In this document: piece by piece, positions 24,992 to 39,248 of the stretch | How the letters are laid out: each line of letters starts with the position of its first letter | Position numbering within the stretch: position 1 is the first letter of the stretch | Assembly (NCBI GenBank): GCA_907165065.1 | Contig: OU015528.1 | Location: forward strand, 72,583,474 to 72,647,473 | DNA length: 64,000 bases | Direction of reading: 5' to 3' | From: Caprimulgus europaeus | Lineage: Eukaryota; Chordata; Aves; Caprimulgiformes; Caprimulgidae | The notes under the pieces: generated by a model | What the model saw: only the letters and a program-made list of their open reading frames with translations | The model's database searches: none | What the model was told of the DNA's origin: nothing | Program-made: the position numbers and the translations under genes

Positions 24992-27439
24992 ATATTTGAA
25001 GGGCAGCTTCTGGTAATGCACATCCTTATTCCTACAGCTGCTTCTTCCAATCGAGGGACAGGGATTTCTGAAATATCCAATCAAGGCTCTAGCATGGCTT
25101 AAGGCCAGTTGTGATATATGTCTGATGAGATGGGACATCTGTGTTTCAGTTTGATCTCTTTACAAGAAATTTATTGACAGAAATAAGTCTAAAGCCTTGT
25201 CTGGTATTACTCCTTCTATAAGACAAGTCAACTGGAATATTTTTGGTGTAGCCTTGTATTTTTTCTTCCCTTTGTTTTGTTTTTCTTGCAAGATTTCTTC
25301 CTATTCTTAATATAGTTATTTAATGATGATGGAATCTTTTCCTCACCTTGATCATCGAATATCTTACTCTAACTTTTCTGTACTTAAAACCTTTAGAACT
25401 GCCATTGCCGTTCAAATCAAGACCCCAGTTCCTGTGGAAGACATCAGTAGACATTTATAGAAATAATACAAGAAAAAATGAAAGAATGAAGGGAGCCATC
25501 CTCCCAGTATCATGTAATCAGATCTTCTGGGTGTGCAGCTGGTGGGGGTCTCTTCTATAGGTTTTTTTTTAAAAGCCATTTTCATTTCACATATTTGGCT
25601 TTCTCAAAAAGCCAGTAACAATGGGCTTTGGATTATACTTTTTCACTGTACAAAAAATACTTATTAAAAAAAGGTATATTACATGCTAATTTTGTTGTTG
25701 TCTCTTAAACCCTAGATATAGGAAATGGTGAATAGCCTTTAATTTTTCCTATACCATTTTGGTTTTAAAGACTTGAGCTGGGCATGGTGAGAAAAGAAAA
25801 AACAGTGAAACAAGATGTAACAAAAATAAGGAAAAAGAGAATTGTAAAAAACACTATAAGCAAAAGCAAAGATGAGAAAAAGACTAGTGATAAGCATAAG
25901 CTTAGAACTGAATGAAGAAATTTTCCAAAGGTGAGAGAACTTGAAAAGGGTTTTAAATAACCTGAACACCAACACTGTCTTTTAATCACTAGTCTATGTT
26001 CTCATCAGATATTTTATTCATACTAGAGAGCTCTGTTCATTAAAATTCATACATCTACAAAAAAGCAAAACAAAAAGCCCAAACCAACTAAACAAACCAA
26101 TTAAATGTTGATGTATAACAGAAAAAAAAAAAAAAGGAAAGATTCTCTCCCTGGTCCCAGCTGTTCATATTTATATTCACTTGGCAAACACTTGAAAGAG
26201 GTTCTATCTGATCCATTCATGAATGTCTGGGGGGAAAAAATGGATCCCAGATAGATTCACACTGAGATATTGTTATAATCCATGACAATCACAACCATCT
26301 TCATGACATATTATGTTTCTGTTGCTGTGTATTTGAGCTACAACTATGAGTTTATAGGAGGGAATGGACCAGGATGTGGCTTTCAGAAATTGTTTCTTTC
26401 AGGATGACCTGTGTGAAGGGTTGCCAATTAGTCCATGGAACACGGTGCATATCAGAAGAAGGCAGGGAAGGATACAGCTATTTTACAAGTGGGACAGTGG
26501 CATGCTTGCAGTGCTACAGGAATGCTTTTGCTAAATATGAATGGCAGCGTGGCCTCTTGGCAGAGCGCTGTGACTGTCCTTCACAGACCAGTCTTTGGGC
26601 AGGAGAGTACAAAGCCAGCTACTCTGTTCCATTTGCCCCTGGCACAATATTTGCAAATTAATGAACTCACTTGAATTTAAATATGAACCCTCCAGAAAAG
26701 CTGGTGCTCAGATTTCAATCTAAACAAAATAATTTCCCTGAGATCTGAAGAAAAAGTAAATTTATTCGTAAAATTATGACTGTGAATTGTTACTCTGCCT
26801 CTTGTGTTTGAGTGTGGAAGACAGCAGCCAAACTTCCCATTGTGACACAAACTATGTCAACAGTTGAACAACAGAGAAACCTGTCTATGTGCAAAGCTCT
26901 CTGACATCTCTATCATAAAATTTATAGCCTGACTTTAAGACAAAGAATGGTTGGATTATAGGCACTTCCTGGAGAGGATGAGGGGGGGGAAAAAAAAAAA
27001 AAAAATATATATATATTTGTACTTTGCATTTCAGAGAGTAAGGCAGCCTCATCCAAAGCCCAGTTAAGCAAAATATCATGTTCCAATTCCTTTCACTGAA
27101 CACTGGGACCCAGGGTCCTCAGAGACTCAAATGGTACGCACACCAAGTAAGATATAATGCCTTCCCTAAAAAGTTTGCAATATAAACTTCTGAAACATTA
27201 TTGCATAACCCACGCTTTTTTTAGGCCTACAAATACCAATGCAAATAGTTGCTTGTGCCTGAAAGCTGAAGAAATTAGCAGCATATGGAACCAGAAAAGA
27301 CAAACAAAAGGATAACCACCATTCCCAGATTTTAAGTATGTAAACAGAATTATCATTAAATCTGGTTATACAAAATCCTTTTTCACATCTGAATTCCACC
27401 TTTCCAGCCTAGCTTAGATGCAGATGCCAAAGCTGTCAC

Positions 27440-27443
27440 AATA

Positions 27444-27472
<29 letters not shown>
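27440..27472. repeat. (AAAT)n microsatellite
   Basis: About eight AAAT units lying some 35 bases from the 3' end of the CR1 tail at 27508. The closeness may be chance. Confidence 0.95.
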
Positions 27473-27474
<2 letters not shown>

Positions 27475-27507
27475 CTACTTTGAATACTCTGAGTTCTCTG
27501 ATTTTGT

Positions 27508-27635
27508 TTTCATGGAATTGGAGAATGATTTGAGGGACCTTTAAAGATCACCTAGTCCAACCCTCAAAAGAGGCAGTTTTAGAGGATATATGTCCAGGAA
27601 ACCCAGGGCAATTATGCAGGGACATGACAGTATGT
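27508..27635 (-). mobile_element. CR1 LINE 3' tail fragment, degraded
   Basis: The plus strand reads 'catggaattggagaatg', then 'gagggacctttaaagatcac' and 'ctagtccaaccctc'. This is the reverse complement of a CR1 3' end and corresponds to the tail of the better copy at 54.8 kb. Beyond about 27565 the match becomes weak, although 'ttatgcagggacat' near 27613 still resembles the next CR1 block ('gcagggacacctt'). The piece is short and lacks coding sequence. The 5' limit is uncertain by some 50 bases. Confidence 0.8.
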
Positions 27636-28659
27636 CACATTGCTTAATATGTTATAGCTTCAATGTTCATACAGTTTTGGACAGAGAGATAGAAAGATGG
27701 ACCAGGCATCAAAGGGTATGTATGTATGGAGACACAGTGTATTCCCAGTGCCAGTATCTGTAGGAGTTGAGATGGTTGGCACTGTTAGCTACAAGTTGCT
27801 CTGTTCAAAAGATTAAGAACAACGAAATCAAAAAATACTCAAGCAGTCCTGTTAAAAACATTGCCAAAGTTTTCCTGATTTTCCTTTTGTTTTTCTTTTT
27901 ATACTTCATGCTGCAAATGATGTGTATCATATAAATGGTAGCCACTTGTGAAGACATGTCACGTACACTGTTGCCCATTCACAGCAATTTCCTTTTCTCT
28001 GTTTGTGTGCTTTTTCTCTTTTTAAAAATAACTATTCTTCCTGTTATAATGCTACTTCTGACAGCCGATACCAAGATACCTCAGTCACCAGAAAACAAGT
28101 GGTTCTGATTTTTCTTCATTGTTAGCTAGATGTTGTGGTTTTCCAGTCCTGGTTGTTAAAGTTCATGCAAAAGCAGCCTAAGGTAAAAATCCAAAGGCTC
28201 CTTTTACATTCCCCCACTCTTAATGTTTTCTCCTCTCTCAGGAAATATTTTTACTCTGGGCCTGCAGAGGCTGAAAACACATTGTTGTCATCTCTGAGGG
28301 CATCAAGAGACATAAGAGGGATATGTGAACTGTCAGTTAATGAGATGGAGGGAATCCTCAGCTCTCCAAAGAACTATGAACTTGCCCATTGATCACAGCA
28401 AACTACACTGCTGTATTTAAGAAGTAATGGCACAGACATCCTATTGCACAGGCACAGGCTATGACACTTACCCCAACCATCCAACAGCTATTCATATCTT
28501 TATCACCTTTAAACTGGATTATTACTCAGCCTTCCAAATCTGACTGTGCCTATAAAGCACTCCAAAACTGCTGCTAATGCAGCTTTACAATAAATATTTA
28601 GTGCAGAAACAGCTTTGTCTTTGATATTCACAAAGTACAAACTGGAGCGTTTCAGGCTA

Positions 28660-28702
28660 AATTTTTATACAATATTTTTGATGCAATTTTTATACGATAT
28701 TT
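28660..28702. repeat. Short direct repeat, 18 bp with 25-bp period
   Basis: The 18-mer 'aatttttatacaatattt' at 28660-28677 recurs at 28685-28702 with one change (A to G). It looks like a small local duplication. Confidence 0.85.
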
Positions 28703-29514
28703 AAGTAATACTAATTGTTGGAGAAGCCTTGACATTTGTGTAGTGCTCTCCTGTGAGAAACAGAAGGAGATATTCTGGTTCAAACCAAATAAACATACTT
28801 TCTTATGTAATGTGTGTCAATAGCTCTGTTACTGAAGCTCAAAAAGCCAAAATTCATTAACAGGTTTCACTGATTAAAGAAGACCTCTGAAAATCAGTAT
28901 TTTAAATAAATAAATAAAGTAACTATTGTACAGTTCAGACATTTGAAAACAGAGATATTGTCCATTGGTCTTCAGAAGAATATGACTTTGAATTTAGAAT
29001 TTGAAGAAATAATGTTTAATTTCAGTTGGACAGTTGCTGGACTTGGGCAGCAAGACCCTAATGCCATGTCTATCCAATGTTTCCTCTCAGTGCAGCATTC
29101 TCCAGCACTTCAGCTGAGTCTTGTTTTTGTATTCCCTTTCACCACCTTTGCTCAAGGTACAAATTCATAGAACAATCTAATGGAAAGAACTTGGTGAACC
29201 CTGTAAAATTGGACAGTGGGAAGTAAAAAAAAAACTCCCTTTCAGTTGCATCCTGTGAGACCTGTACCCAATGCTGGAGTTAGTTAAACACACAAACTCC
29301 AAATTTGTGAAAATAATTCTGCTACCAGCTCACTGATGATGACAATGACAGGGCAACCATTTTACTCAGCTTGTTGCAATCACCTGGAAGTAAACAAATT
29401 TACTAATACTGTTTTCAGGTTAGATAACTAGATAAAACAGTATCACTGTTCCTAGCTGAGATTGGGTGGATTGAGAAGCCACTCAAACCCAGGGACTGGA
29501 ATTCTCCATAGGAA

Positions 29515-29534
29515 AACAAACAAACAAACAAACA
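29515..29534. repeat. (CAAA)n short microsatellite
   Basis: Five CAAA units followed by 'tcaacaaaaacccc'. Confidence 0.85.
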
Positions 29535-32500
29535 ATCAACAAAAACCCCAGAGCATTTAATTAGCATGGAGAACATACTTTTTTACTCAATAAAAAGATC
29601 CAGATTTGCAAACTTAAGCAGCTTGATTTTCTTTAATTTGCATTTATTAGACACTGATGGAAATCCATTGGCTTGTGAGATGACTTGTGCTTTTAAAGGG
29701 ATGGTGGGAATACAGCCACTGTAATTGCCACTATGCGTTTTATATAGCCTGCTCTAATACCTATTACACGTATGAATTTGCTTCCCAGCCTACAGAACAG
29801 ACGCATGTTTAGTGTCAGTATATTGAGAAAACATGTACGTATAGAGGGAGAAAAGCTATCAAAAAGGCCTTTAAGAGTGAATAAAAAAATACCAGCAAGA
29901 TCGTAGCAGAAGCAAACCTCCTTTGGGCAAAACTTTGTGCAGTGAGAATATTATGAAACTTACATAATTGGACCAAGAGTTTGAGGTTTTTTTCCAGCAT
30001 CTGGTTGTCACTTGAACTACAATGCAGCTCCAATTATATTTTATAGGGAGCAATTTCATCTTTATAGTTTAAGAATCCTTTGGAATTGGTCTGTGAAAGG
30101 AAATAAAATAAAAAAGAAGAAAAAGAAAAGGATTGGCTGGCTTCATAGCATCTAAATGGAGGGTGAGATCAGAAGGCGCAACCCAGACTGCCTATATATA
30201 GTGCCCGCTACTGAAACTGTTAATTCAAAGCAGTGCCCTGAAAATATCTATCAGTCTTATCCTCCTTGCCCATTTAAGGGGAAAGAATGAAATCCCAACA
30301 AATTATTGGGGAGCAGTCCAAGTGTCTCATCTCCTCTCTGCACAAGCTACTATTTATCAGGGATAAAGACCTCAAATGACAAAATGACTCTTCTTTATTT
30401 TTCTTTGCTAAATAAGTCCTCCCACTTGCTGCTAGAATAAAGAAATACTGTCTCTTCTCCCACCTGCAGCATCCCACTCTGATCTTGTGCTTACAGGAGA
30501 TGGATGTCCAGCTTGTACAGAGCAGGAAACTCAGTGACATTTAGTCTTAGTGTTTACTGAGAGTAACCTGGTTTATCAGCATCAGAGATCCAACATATAT
30601 CCTCAGTGAAAGTTTGGGAAATTTCTTCTTTGGGAAACCTCAGTGCAAAACCCATGTATGGTTCTCAGAGATGCTCTTAGTCTCAAAAATGAGTCCTGCT
30701 GGTAACTTTATCTTGTGCAACAGTGTTTCCTGGTGTGTCCTATTTTGAACTAAGTTTATTTTGTATAGTACGGCAACCCATACGGGCCTTTTACCTGGAT
30801 GAGGCAGCTGTTAAAAGATGGGTTCAGCAGGATGGGGTTGTTTTGGGGGCTGGAAGCTTGTAGAGCAGTTCAGTAGCTCTTTTCTCTGCTGCCAGCAGTG
30901 AGACAGTGACAGTAAGTTACAATCTGAATGTCACTAAATCCCAGTGACCCCTGCCAGGCTAAATTACATTCCAGGCCACCTTTCAGTTACATTCAGGCTA
31001 ATATATTTTATATTTTAGGACTCTACAAGGAAAAAGCATTGGAAGAAATGTGATATAAAGATACTGTGCCAGATGAAGCTGCTGAATCTGAGTTTGTGCA
31101 GGTTTCCTAACTGAGGTCCAGTTTTGCACATACTTTGGGTATCCTGCTTTTAAAAGTCAAAAGAATAGGACCCTCCTCTGCTACACCGACATGAAAAAAG
31201 GACAAGGATCTTGCCATTGTGATCATTATATGATGAAAGTATTGTCTATTTCTGTTCTTACATCTAGTTGTCTGCTTGCTGATAAAATAGTGTCTGCATT
31301 CTCACATCTATGTCCTTCTTGTATCTAAGCAGCCAGTGTTAGAGGATACATAAATCATGCTGTAGTCCAGTAGTCCATTCATTTGGTGGAAGCAAAGGAA
31401 ATTTATTTAATTAAGCAAGTGGCATATTACACTGCTGTTACATGGCTGGCTGGCATTTTAGTATTAACTATTCAGATGCAAATGCTCCTGAATTTTAACA
31501 GAAATCACATTTCCACTAAGCCTTCATGTTATCTTCTCTCAGACAAGTCATAAAAAATGAGACTCTTATTTTCTTTTAACACGTAAGCAGTGACAGCTGC
31601 CAATCTTGCCTCAACCCATCCAGAACCTGAGTCAAACCAGTGCCCCTTTACATGACTTTATGTGTATTTTCATCTACAGCTTCAATGTTTTCAAAGCAGC
31701 TCCTCATAAATTATAATCTCTAATAGCACACTGCAACTTTAGAGCTTTAAACGAAAATAGTCCCATTGAATCTGACAGATTTCCATTGCTTTAAATCTGG
31801 AGCAAGACAGATCAAAAAATGTTCCTTCATGTGCTGGCTGTGGTTAATTATCAGAGATGTACAGATATTTGTGTAAGAATATTATTTAGTCTTTACCATT
31901 TACAGTAATGTTTTGAGAAGAGCCTGATTCATCCATGTGCAACCCCACTTCTATTGCTGGGAATCCATTAAATCCTTTTTGTATTTGAACATTTTGGCTC
32001 TGTTGACAAGCTGTTTTTATTGCTTTCTGCATTTTAAAAAGGTTGTTGGGTTTTTTTCTGTGTTGGTTTTTTTTTTTCCAACAGAAGATGCACCACTTAA
32101 TTGTAAGCTCTTTTACAAATTGTAAATGCAGTGTTCTCCTCCTATGCTCTTCCCTGCTGTTTTTGTCCTTAAGCCTTGCAACAAGCTTGAACAAGATAAA
32201 CACTTCACAGGGTACAGAGAACTCTTTGAAAGAGTCACCCCTTGTTTGAAGGTGTGACACAGGATCACAGAAATATTTCACCATTAACTTTGCAAATCTA
32301 TACAGGACCTATTTCAGTAACATTCCCTCAGGGTATAGAGGAACCATTTTGCAAGCATGTTACATAATGATAAAATTAGGTGTGCAATTCCTCACTTGGG
32401 TTATCTGTAGAAGCCCTAGTCCCCTTTCAGACAGGCAAGTCTCAATAAATGCTGCACCAATGCTTGCTTATAGAATTAGAACTTTTTTCCTATTCTTTCT

Positions 32501-35500
32501 TTAAACACACTACCTTTCTAGGACTCTTTGATGTGTGTTTCTGCTTAACAGCAATGAATCTGCAGGGAATTCGATAAAGACTCTGTTTAGACGCATAATA
32601 AGCAGTGCTCACAGTGCAAGTGAAAGCTGTTTATGCTACTGCCTTCCATTTTTGAGGAACAGAAAAATCAAAACTAGTTAAAGGGCAGATCTCATCCCAT
32701 CACATGATGTAGGTCACTGGGAGGCCAGGTTTGACAATTCAGCTGTGATATAACCCTGAATGGACTAGAAGAGTCAATTCCCCATCTTGCAATTTAAAGT
32801 TTAGGATGGGCCAAATCTGCATTCCCCATCACACTGCTCTTCCACATAACCTTGTCTTTTCCTGCCAAGTCACTAAGTAGAAAAAGCTAAGGCATAACTT
32901 TTACAGGCACATCTCCAGCACAGTCTAAGTCCTGCCCTGCAAGGCAGCTTGCAAAGTGATGACAACCCCGCAAAGATCAGACACTGAATGGGGGCTGTGT
33001 TGGGAACTGTGAAGAAAACGATAGTGTTTAAAACAGTGACACTCCCCAAAAGATTTAGGTGAAGAAGTTTGGCATGAACTTAAACAGACAGATGCACCTA
33101 ATGATTGTAAAGAGTCGGGGAACTTTTTTCTTATAGTACCTCTTTTGTCAGTGAGAGTTAAAGCAAACAGTCCTCCATGATCCCACTGTGTAATTGCTTC
33201 CATTTTGTTTAGGCAGTTTAACCTCACTTTAACCCCTCTGACTACTGTTCAAGATGAAACAAAATGACTTTGATGATCCTAGACCAGCAATAATAATAAA
33301 CTCCTCTGGTGTTGTAAACCTCTTTGTGTTAAGGACAGAGAGACTGATTACTCCTCCAAACTGTTTGTGCTGTGTGGTTGATAATGACCAGTTGAAATTT
33401 CCCTCAGTTCTCCCTGTGTACCTTCATACAAGGGTGATTTAATCCACTGGCACTTGGGAGGAGTTTACCTCAAGGCATAGTGAGGGTTCAAAGGCACAGT
33501 GAAGAATGGTTTTCCAAGTTTTGGGGGCAGAGCCTTCTGAAACCTGCAGTCTCCTCACTTGTATAACAAGCTGGGAGTTAGATCTTTGGCTACTATAAAT
33601 AACTTCAGTGCAGATGCATTAGTTTTATTGCCAAGGTATATTACTTTTATTAAAGCTTGTTCAGGAGTACTGTAAGCTGTTCAAAGACAAAGGTGTCCCA
33701 TTCAAATTATCTCATCACTTTTTTTTGCCTGCTGACAGATCCAAGGCATCTCCAGACCACTCACACTCTATCACCACTCAAACCATCCATACCTGCAATT
33801 CCAGTGTGACAGCATGCTCTGCAATTACCACAAAGTGCAAGAGTCTAGGAGAAAGACATGCTGCGGCAAGAGGAGTCTTTTATAAAAATATGCAGAGTAA
33901 ACATAATGCTGAGTTAAATTGACCTGATTTGCATTCATAAATTAGGCAGGGTGAATGCAATTATGCTGTGGCCATGGACTAAAGGTCAAATGTTATGATT
34001 TTTAATTATAAACACACTACCAGCAAAATAGCAGTGATGTACAGGTCTAGGAGGCCATCTACTTAGTAAAGTTTTAAAATCCTCAAACTGACTACAGGTA
34101 TATGTGCATGGTAGGGGAGGACAGAGCAGGAGTAAGAGTTCCTTCTGCTTACAGTCCATGTTTTGTCAAGTTTGCTGTGTTTGGAAACGTATTATTAGCA
34201 ATATTGTGTGATGAAATTGATGTTTCCAAAGCAAATTCCTTTTAATTTCATGTTAGTGCTATAGATGAACCAAATTATTGTTTCAAATCCAGAAACAGGT
34301 AGGTTTCTTTTCAAAGGCTTTTGCCATTCTTATTCCTTGTCTGCTGCTGCGGGATAAATATCACTGCTTTCAGATATGAGTGGTCATAATTTTGAGATGA
34401 AGGAAACATGCAAAAATTTTTCATAGGCTACAACATTGACCATAAAAGAAAAAAACCTGCTATACAACGTTCTAACTTGTCCTCTTTTTTCAGTTATTAG
34501 GGGTATCTAGTAGGCAGATATACCCAACACATAAGCCATTCAAAATAATGTTGAAAAATCATCTCACTCCCACTGCTGATGGATCTCCATTGCCCCTACA
34601 ATGCTGCTGAGTGGCTGGTTCTGGGATCAGTCTGCACTGGGCTAAACTGTACTAGTTTGTGGGGCTTTAACTCTGCACAGCTGCTTCTGCTGAATCATTT
34701 CAGTCCTAGGTGGACTGCTGTTAACTCCTAAAACATTATCAGAGACAGAAGACTCATTAAACAAAGCAGGGTTTGTTTTTGGTTTTGGTTTTATTTTTTT
34801 CTTTTTCTTTCAAGGAAACTCTTAAAATGTCCATGCCTGGTTTTAGGCTTACATTTTCTTACTTGCTTTGGGGTTGCTAGACTTTAGAAAGGTGAAAAGT
34901 CTGAAATTTAAGCAGTGTATGTTCCTCAGCAACTAGGACTTCACCAGCTTATATAAAGAAGTTGAGGAAAAAAAAAAAACCAAACCTGTCAATATATATG
35001 ACACAATAATGATCACATCTGAAGTCTGTAATCCTAGCACAAGAGGAATTCTAGATCGATCTTTTGAGTGCATCTCCCTGTGTACTCTATTGAGGTAGGT
35101 TATTTCTTAAACTTTTGTCTGCCACATGGATTGAGCAAATTATGAACTTTAAATCAGACTATGCCTGGGGACAACCCTGCCATGTTCTGAGGACAGAGTA
35201 AGGTTTAATAAGTATTTCACTGCAAAGGGAGATCAATTAATTATTTGAATTAGTGCTCCCACAGCTGTAACATTCTTTACCTGCAGCTCAGACAGGTACA
35301 TAATTCTTCCGTGTCTTTTAAAACCATCAAAGGTTTTCATTTTTAGTACTTGTTTTAAAACTGTAGTCCTCATTGATCACTACAAACAAGGTTAAAAGCA
35401 ACAGCATATTAAGGAGTGAAGGATCTGAAGAGTATGATAGCTCACAGCAGTGAGGACCATCAATGCCCTGGAAATCCACCGCAGGAGAAAGATCCCTCAG

Positions 35501-36304
35501 CAGACTTTTGGTTTCAGTATTATTTTTGCAATAATCGATATATTAAACAGGGTCCTTCCATGATCCATATTTGTCTTCTGTACTGAAATGACTTCAGAAA
35601 GGTCATGCTTCAGGTGTGAAGGAGATTTCTGTAATTTGGCCATCTTTGCCATGGTTTCTCACACCACTTCACACATGTGTCGTAAGCTTCTCTGATAAAG
35701 TTTTCATACAGGTGGAAAAGATGTTTTCAAGAAAATTCCTTTCTCAATCTGAACATCTATTTAAATGCAAGCAGATTTTTTCCCCCAAAAAACACCTAAC
35801 AAATTAAAACATCTGCTTCAAGGAAATCACAGTTTTATTGCTGTCATAACAACCTGACATTTGACATGCTGTACTTTGCTGAATTAAAGCCACAGTACAC
35901 TGTACTCCAGAGAAGCAATGATGGGTTATAGTTTGCTGTAACATCTGCAGAGTACAAAACGCATGCTTGCTCTCAAGTTCAAAGGGTTCTTGGAACTATA
36001 TTCCCTGAAAACACAAACTGGAAGATGGCATATGATTAGCTCCTTTTGGTTTTATTTAAAACTTGTTTGTGAGATATAATTATACTTAATTCTGAACCCT
36101 AGAAATCTGCCCCTGAACAGAAACAATAGCAAGCCAGGACAAGGAAAAGATCCTTCCTATAACATTGTACTCAGGGGAAAAAAGAAAAAAAAAAAAAAAA
36201 TGTTGGGGAAAAGAGGAGAGGGCTAGCTAAACACCTCTTGAAATGTTCTCCCAAGTAGGACTTTAGTGAGGGACGAAAGAAGAATTTAATGCATTGTTCT
36301 GTTA

Positions 36305-36450
36305 GTGGCTTACTTGGATGACCTGCTCTGCAGCTTAGTTCCTCAGTGCTTCAGTTTCCTGTTTGCAAAACGGAGACCATAGTAACTGTCTGCCACAAAT
36401 TGCTCTCTGGATCTGTTATGTAAATTGTCAGATACTGTAGTACCTCAGGA
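36305..36450 (+). mobile_element. MIR-like relic, weak
   Basis: The core 'tggatgacctgctctgcagc', then 'cctcagtgcttcagtttcct' and 'gtttgcaaaacggaga', resembles the central MIR segment '...tgtgaccttgggcaagtcac...cctcagtttccccatctgtaaaatggaga'. Downstream similarity is poor. It is probably an old MIR, but the match is only moderate and an alignment is needed to confirm it. Confidence 0.5.
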
Positions 36451-39231
36451 ATGGAGGTTCTGTAAGCATGGAGACAGAGGGATGGAGGTAAAAACATAAA
36501 GAGGGCAACCTACCCTTTTTCTTTCTTTGCATACAGTATTTCTTAGTCCACTGGTGTCTCAGATGCAAACAGTAAGATAGAAGAATGGAAAGATTTAATT
36601 ATTACTAGATACTTTCTCCCCATTCTGGTATGTCCATACCATTTCATGAATCAAGGAGTAATATGGTAATATCACTTGCCACCTATGTCTGCAGTTAGCC
36701 CCCAGAAACCAGCAGTCAAGTCATCCTAAATCACCAAAGTATTTCTCAGAGAAAAACCTAAAGGAAGTAATTAACGTCAAGCACATGTCAACAACAGGCT
36801 AGGTTCTGGGGTTGTTTATGTTTGTGTTGGGGTTTTTTGTTTTGTTTTTCTTTTCTTAAGACTGTGCTAGAATTCTTTGAAATTCATAGTTTTCCTATGC
36901 AGTTCATCTCTGTTGTATATTATCGTAATGCACAATCTGTTTAAAAGCTTACATAGTTGACCCAGGGATCAGTTAAGCAGGGCCTCTGTAATGGCAAGAG
37001 AGAGCTTTCCCAAGGATTCTGAAAATATTCGGTTCTAAATTCCTGTAATTTTCTTTTGGTCAATATTATGAATTTACACAAAAGCTTTAGGAATGGACTG
37101 GTATAACCCTCTAACATTTATATTCTTGGTAAAGTATATGTGCAGAGAGTCAATTACATCCTACTTTACATCACACATTTTTGCAGAAGTATGTGGCACC
37201 TGAATGGGAAGAGCAATCCCTTCAAGGGTTGATTGGAGACCTTCTGCTAAGATTTAGAACACTGAATGTTTTGGTTTGCACTAATCAGTTACACCAGCTG
37301 TGTATGTGTTGGCTCAAATAAAACAGAAAAGCAGAAGGGAGCAACTAAATAATAATAAAAAAAAATAGCACTAAAAAGGCATTAATTCAGCAGTCTGATG
37401 CTGTGTCAGAACTCATGGTAGCTCTGTGTCCTCTAACCAGCCCTGGAAATACTCGAAGGACTGGCAAGCTTGGAAAGAATAATATGGTAGTGACAGCATG
37501 TTACATGGAAAACAAAGCGTAGACAAAAGCAAACCGGTTGACAAAGCACAAGGAAGATTTATGTTCACATTGTGGATACAACATTTTGACGGTACCTGTT
37601 GCGCCTTTTCTTTGCAACAACGGCAGGCAGCATTGCATGCTGTGTTGTGACTTGGCTGACACGGCAGGAACAGCAACCACTTTAACACTGATGCAAGATA
37701 AGCGGAGCAGCTGCTCCCATCTAGACCCAAAGATACATTCCTTTTTCCTTTCCTTTCAAAAGTCACTCTCTACCTCTGTTCTGTCAACACTCCCCTACTA
37801 AGGGTCAGGGAAGAATTTATTCCACCTCTTTTATCATGTACATTCATATGTAGCACTTCATTTACTGAGGTATTTTTTGGGGGAGATGATAACTCTTAAC
37901 TCCTAAAGGTTTGGAAGACTGGGTCTTCTGATCATAAGCTCTGGCTCCTAAAGGTCAGATGCTGCTTGCTTAGTTATGTCAATTTTATTACAGTCACCTC
38001 ACTTTCCGTGTACAATGGGCATTTGATGATTGATGTTTCGTAATGGGACATTCCTACTGAACTCTTTAAGAAATTCTTTCCCTCCATTCAAGAGTTCAAA
38101 GGAAAGAGAAAAATTGAAACAGCAATTGCATAAGATTTATGTACTGTACAGTGAGAAGCCAAATACTCTCCTGTTGAACACAGTTATCTCACAGCAATTG
38201 GGAACAGCATCTGGAAACCAACTTCAGGTATTCTTGACTTGAAATCACAGTCCATTTTTACGAAACAATGGAAGATAAGAGGAATTGACAAACCAGAATA
38301 TAGAACCTTCTAGTTTCAAAGTATAAACTAATTATTCTATTTAAAGCAATACCATAGCGAGATATATTTATGTGTACAAAGGAGTTCATTCTTTTAGAGT
38401 CCTACATATAAACCTCATGACAAATAATTTCCATTTTCTACCCATTGGATTTTGAGTCAGTTGAAGTTGTAATTTCTTTCCATCTGATTATATCTGTTCA
38501 GACTTGCATTCACAAGCTAGCCTTTCTATACCATTTCTGGAAATGGTAAAATTAGTATAATTCATTTATATATTCAGTAGAACAGACATCATTATAAGCT
38601 CATCTGACCACTTGCATTTTCTGCTACAAAAGCAAATTCATGAAAAGATTGGAAATAATTGACAGTTTTGCCAAAATAAGAACAGAATAAAATTGTCCCA
38701 CTCTGAGTCATTCTTTGTGGAATTTAGTTATTTTTATTACTGTAAATATGGTGTGGTATTTCTCTCTTTTTTAAAGAAGAGCTAGCTGTGTGTGTGTGAT
38801 CTTCAGACCACAAATGTCTCAGTGTTATTATAAGTGATATCTTTGAAGTTTTTAAAGGAGGCTCAGCAGTGAAGTTTTATCAAGTGTATTCTTTATTTGG
38901 GTACACATAAAGCTAGACTTTTTTGCTACACATGGTAAAAGTTTTGTCAGTGTCATTCCACCTGCCCTCATGAAATGGTGCATTATTTTTCAGCACAACT
39001 TATTGTAATGTCTGCAAAGTTTGAAATTGCTGGTTTTGGACTATATATAGAGAGACTGTGATTTATATGCTCTCATTCCATGTATTCCATAAACACTTTA
39101 GCAATGTGAATTTCATTTCCAGAACAAGTGCTGCCACTTACTAGCAAGCACACTATTTCATTCCCAAGCATTTTAAAACAGCTAGTAAAGAGTTGAATGA
39201 GAAACTGCTTAAAAAGGTTTCTTTAAAGAGG

Positions 39232-39248
39232 AAAAAAAAAAAAAAAAA
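39232..39248. repeat. A17 homopolymer
   Basis: A short A run after 'ctttaaagagg'. No further structure. Confidence 0.85.

Larger units (their letters stand above)
18439..27439. other. Unique DNA with homopolymer tracts, no gene seen
   Basis: Holds the T31 and A34 runs, several hairpins and a slightly GC-richer patch at 20.2-21.8 kb. Open frames occur on both strands at 20.4-20.7 and 23.5-23.85 kb, a sign of stop-poor DNA and not of genes. A faint MIR-like phrase is at 19110-19170. The frames at 26374-26674 overlap each other in two registers and match no family. Confidence 0.65.
27636..36304. other. Unique DNA, no gene seen
   Basis: Contains a small direct repeat at 28660 and a (CAAA)n tract. 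The longest frame, 132 codons on the minus strand at 31886-32284, is lysine-rich because of T-rich plus-strand DNA and matches nothing I know. Octamer-like ATGCAAAT sites are at 29636, 31476 and 33927 (either orientation). Confidence 0.65.

Noticed and set aside
26374-26674. Cysteine-containing 95-codon frame, possible secreted-protein exon
   Set aside because: A second register is open over the same DNA, there is no signal peptide, and no splice sites of good quality flank it.
31886-32284. 132-codon minus-strand frame
   Set aside because: Lysine-rich because of T-rich plus strand; overlapped by two plus-strand frames; no recognisable domain.
37413-37801. Opposite-strand frames of 117 and 87 codons
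   Set aside because: Cysteine-rich appearance comes from GCA/TGC-rich words; no domain, and frames exist on both strands.
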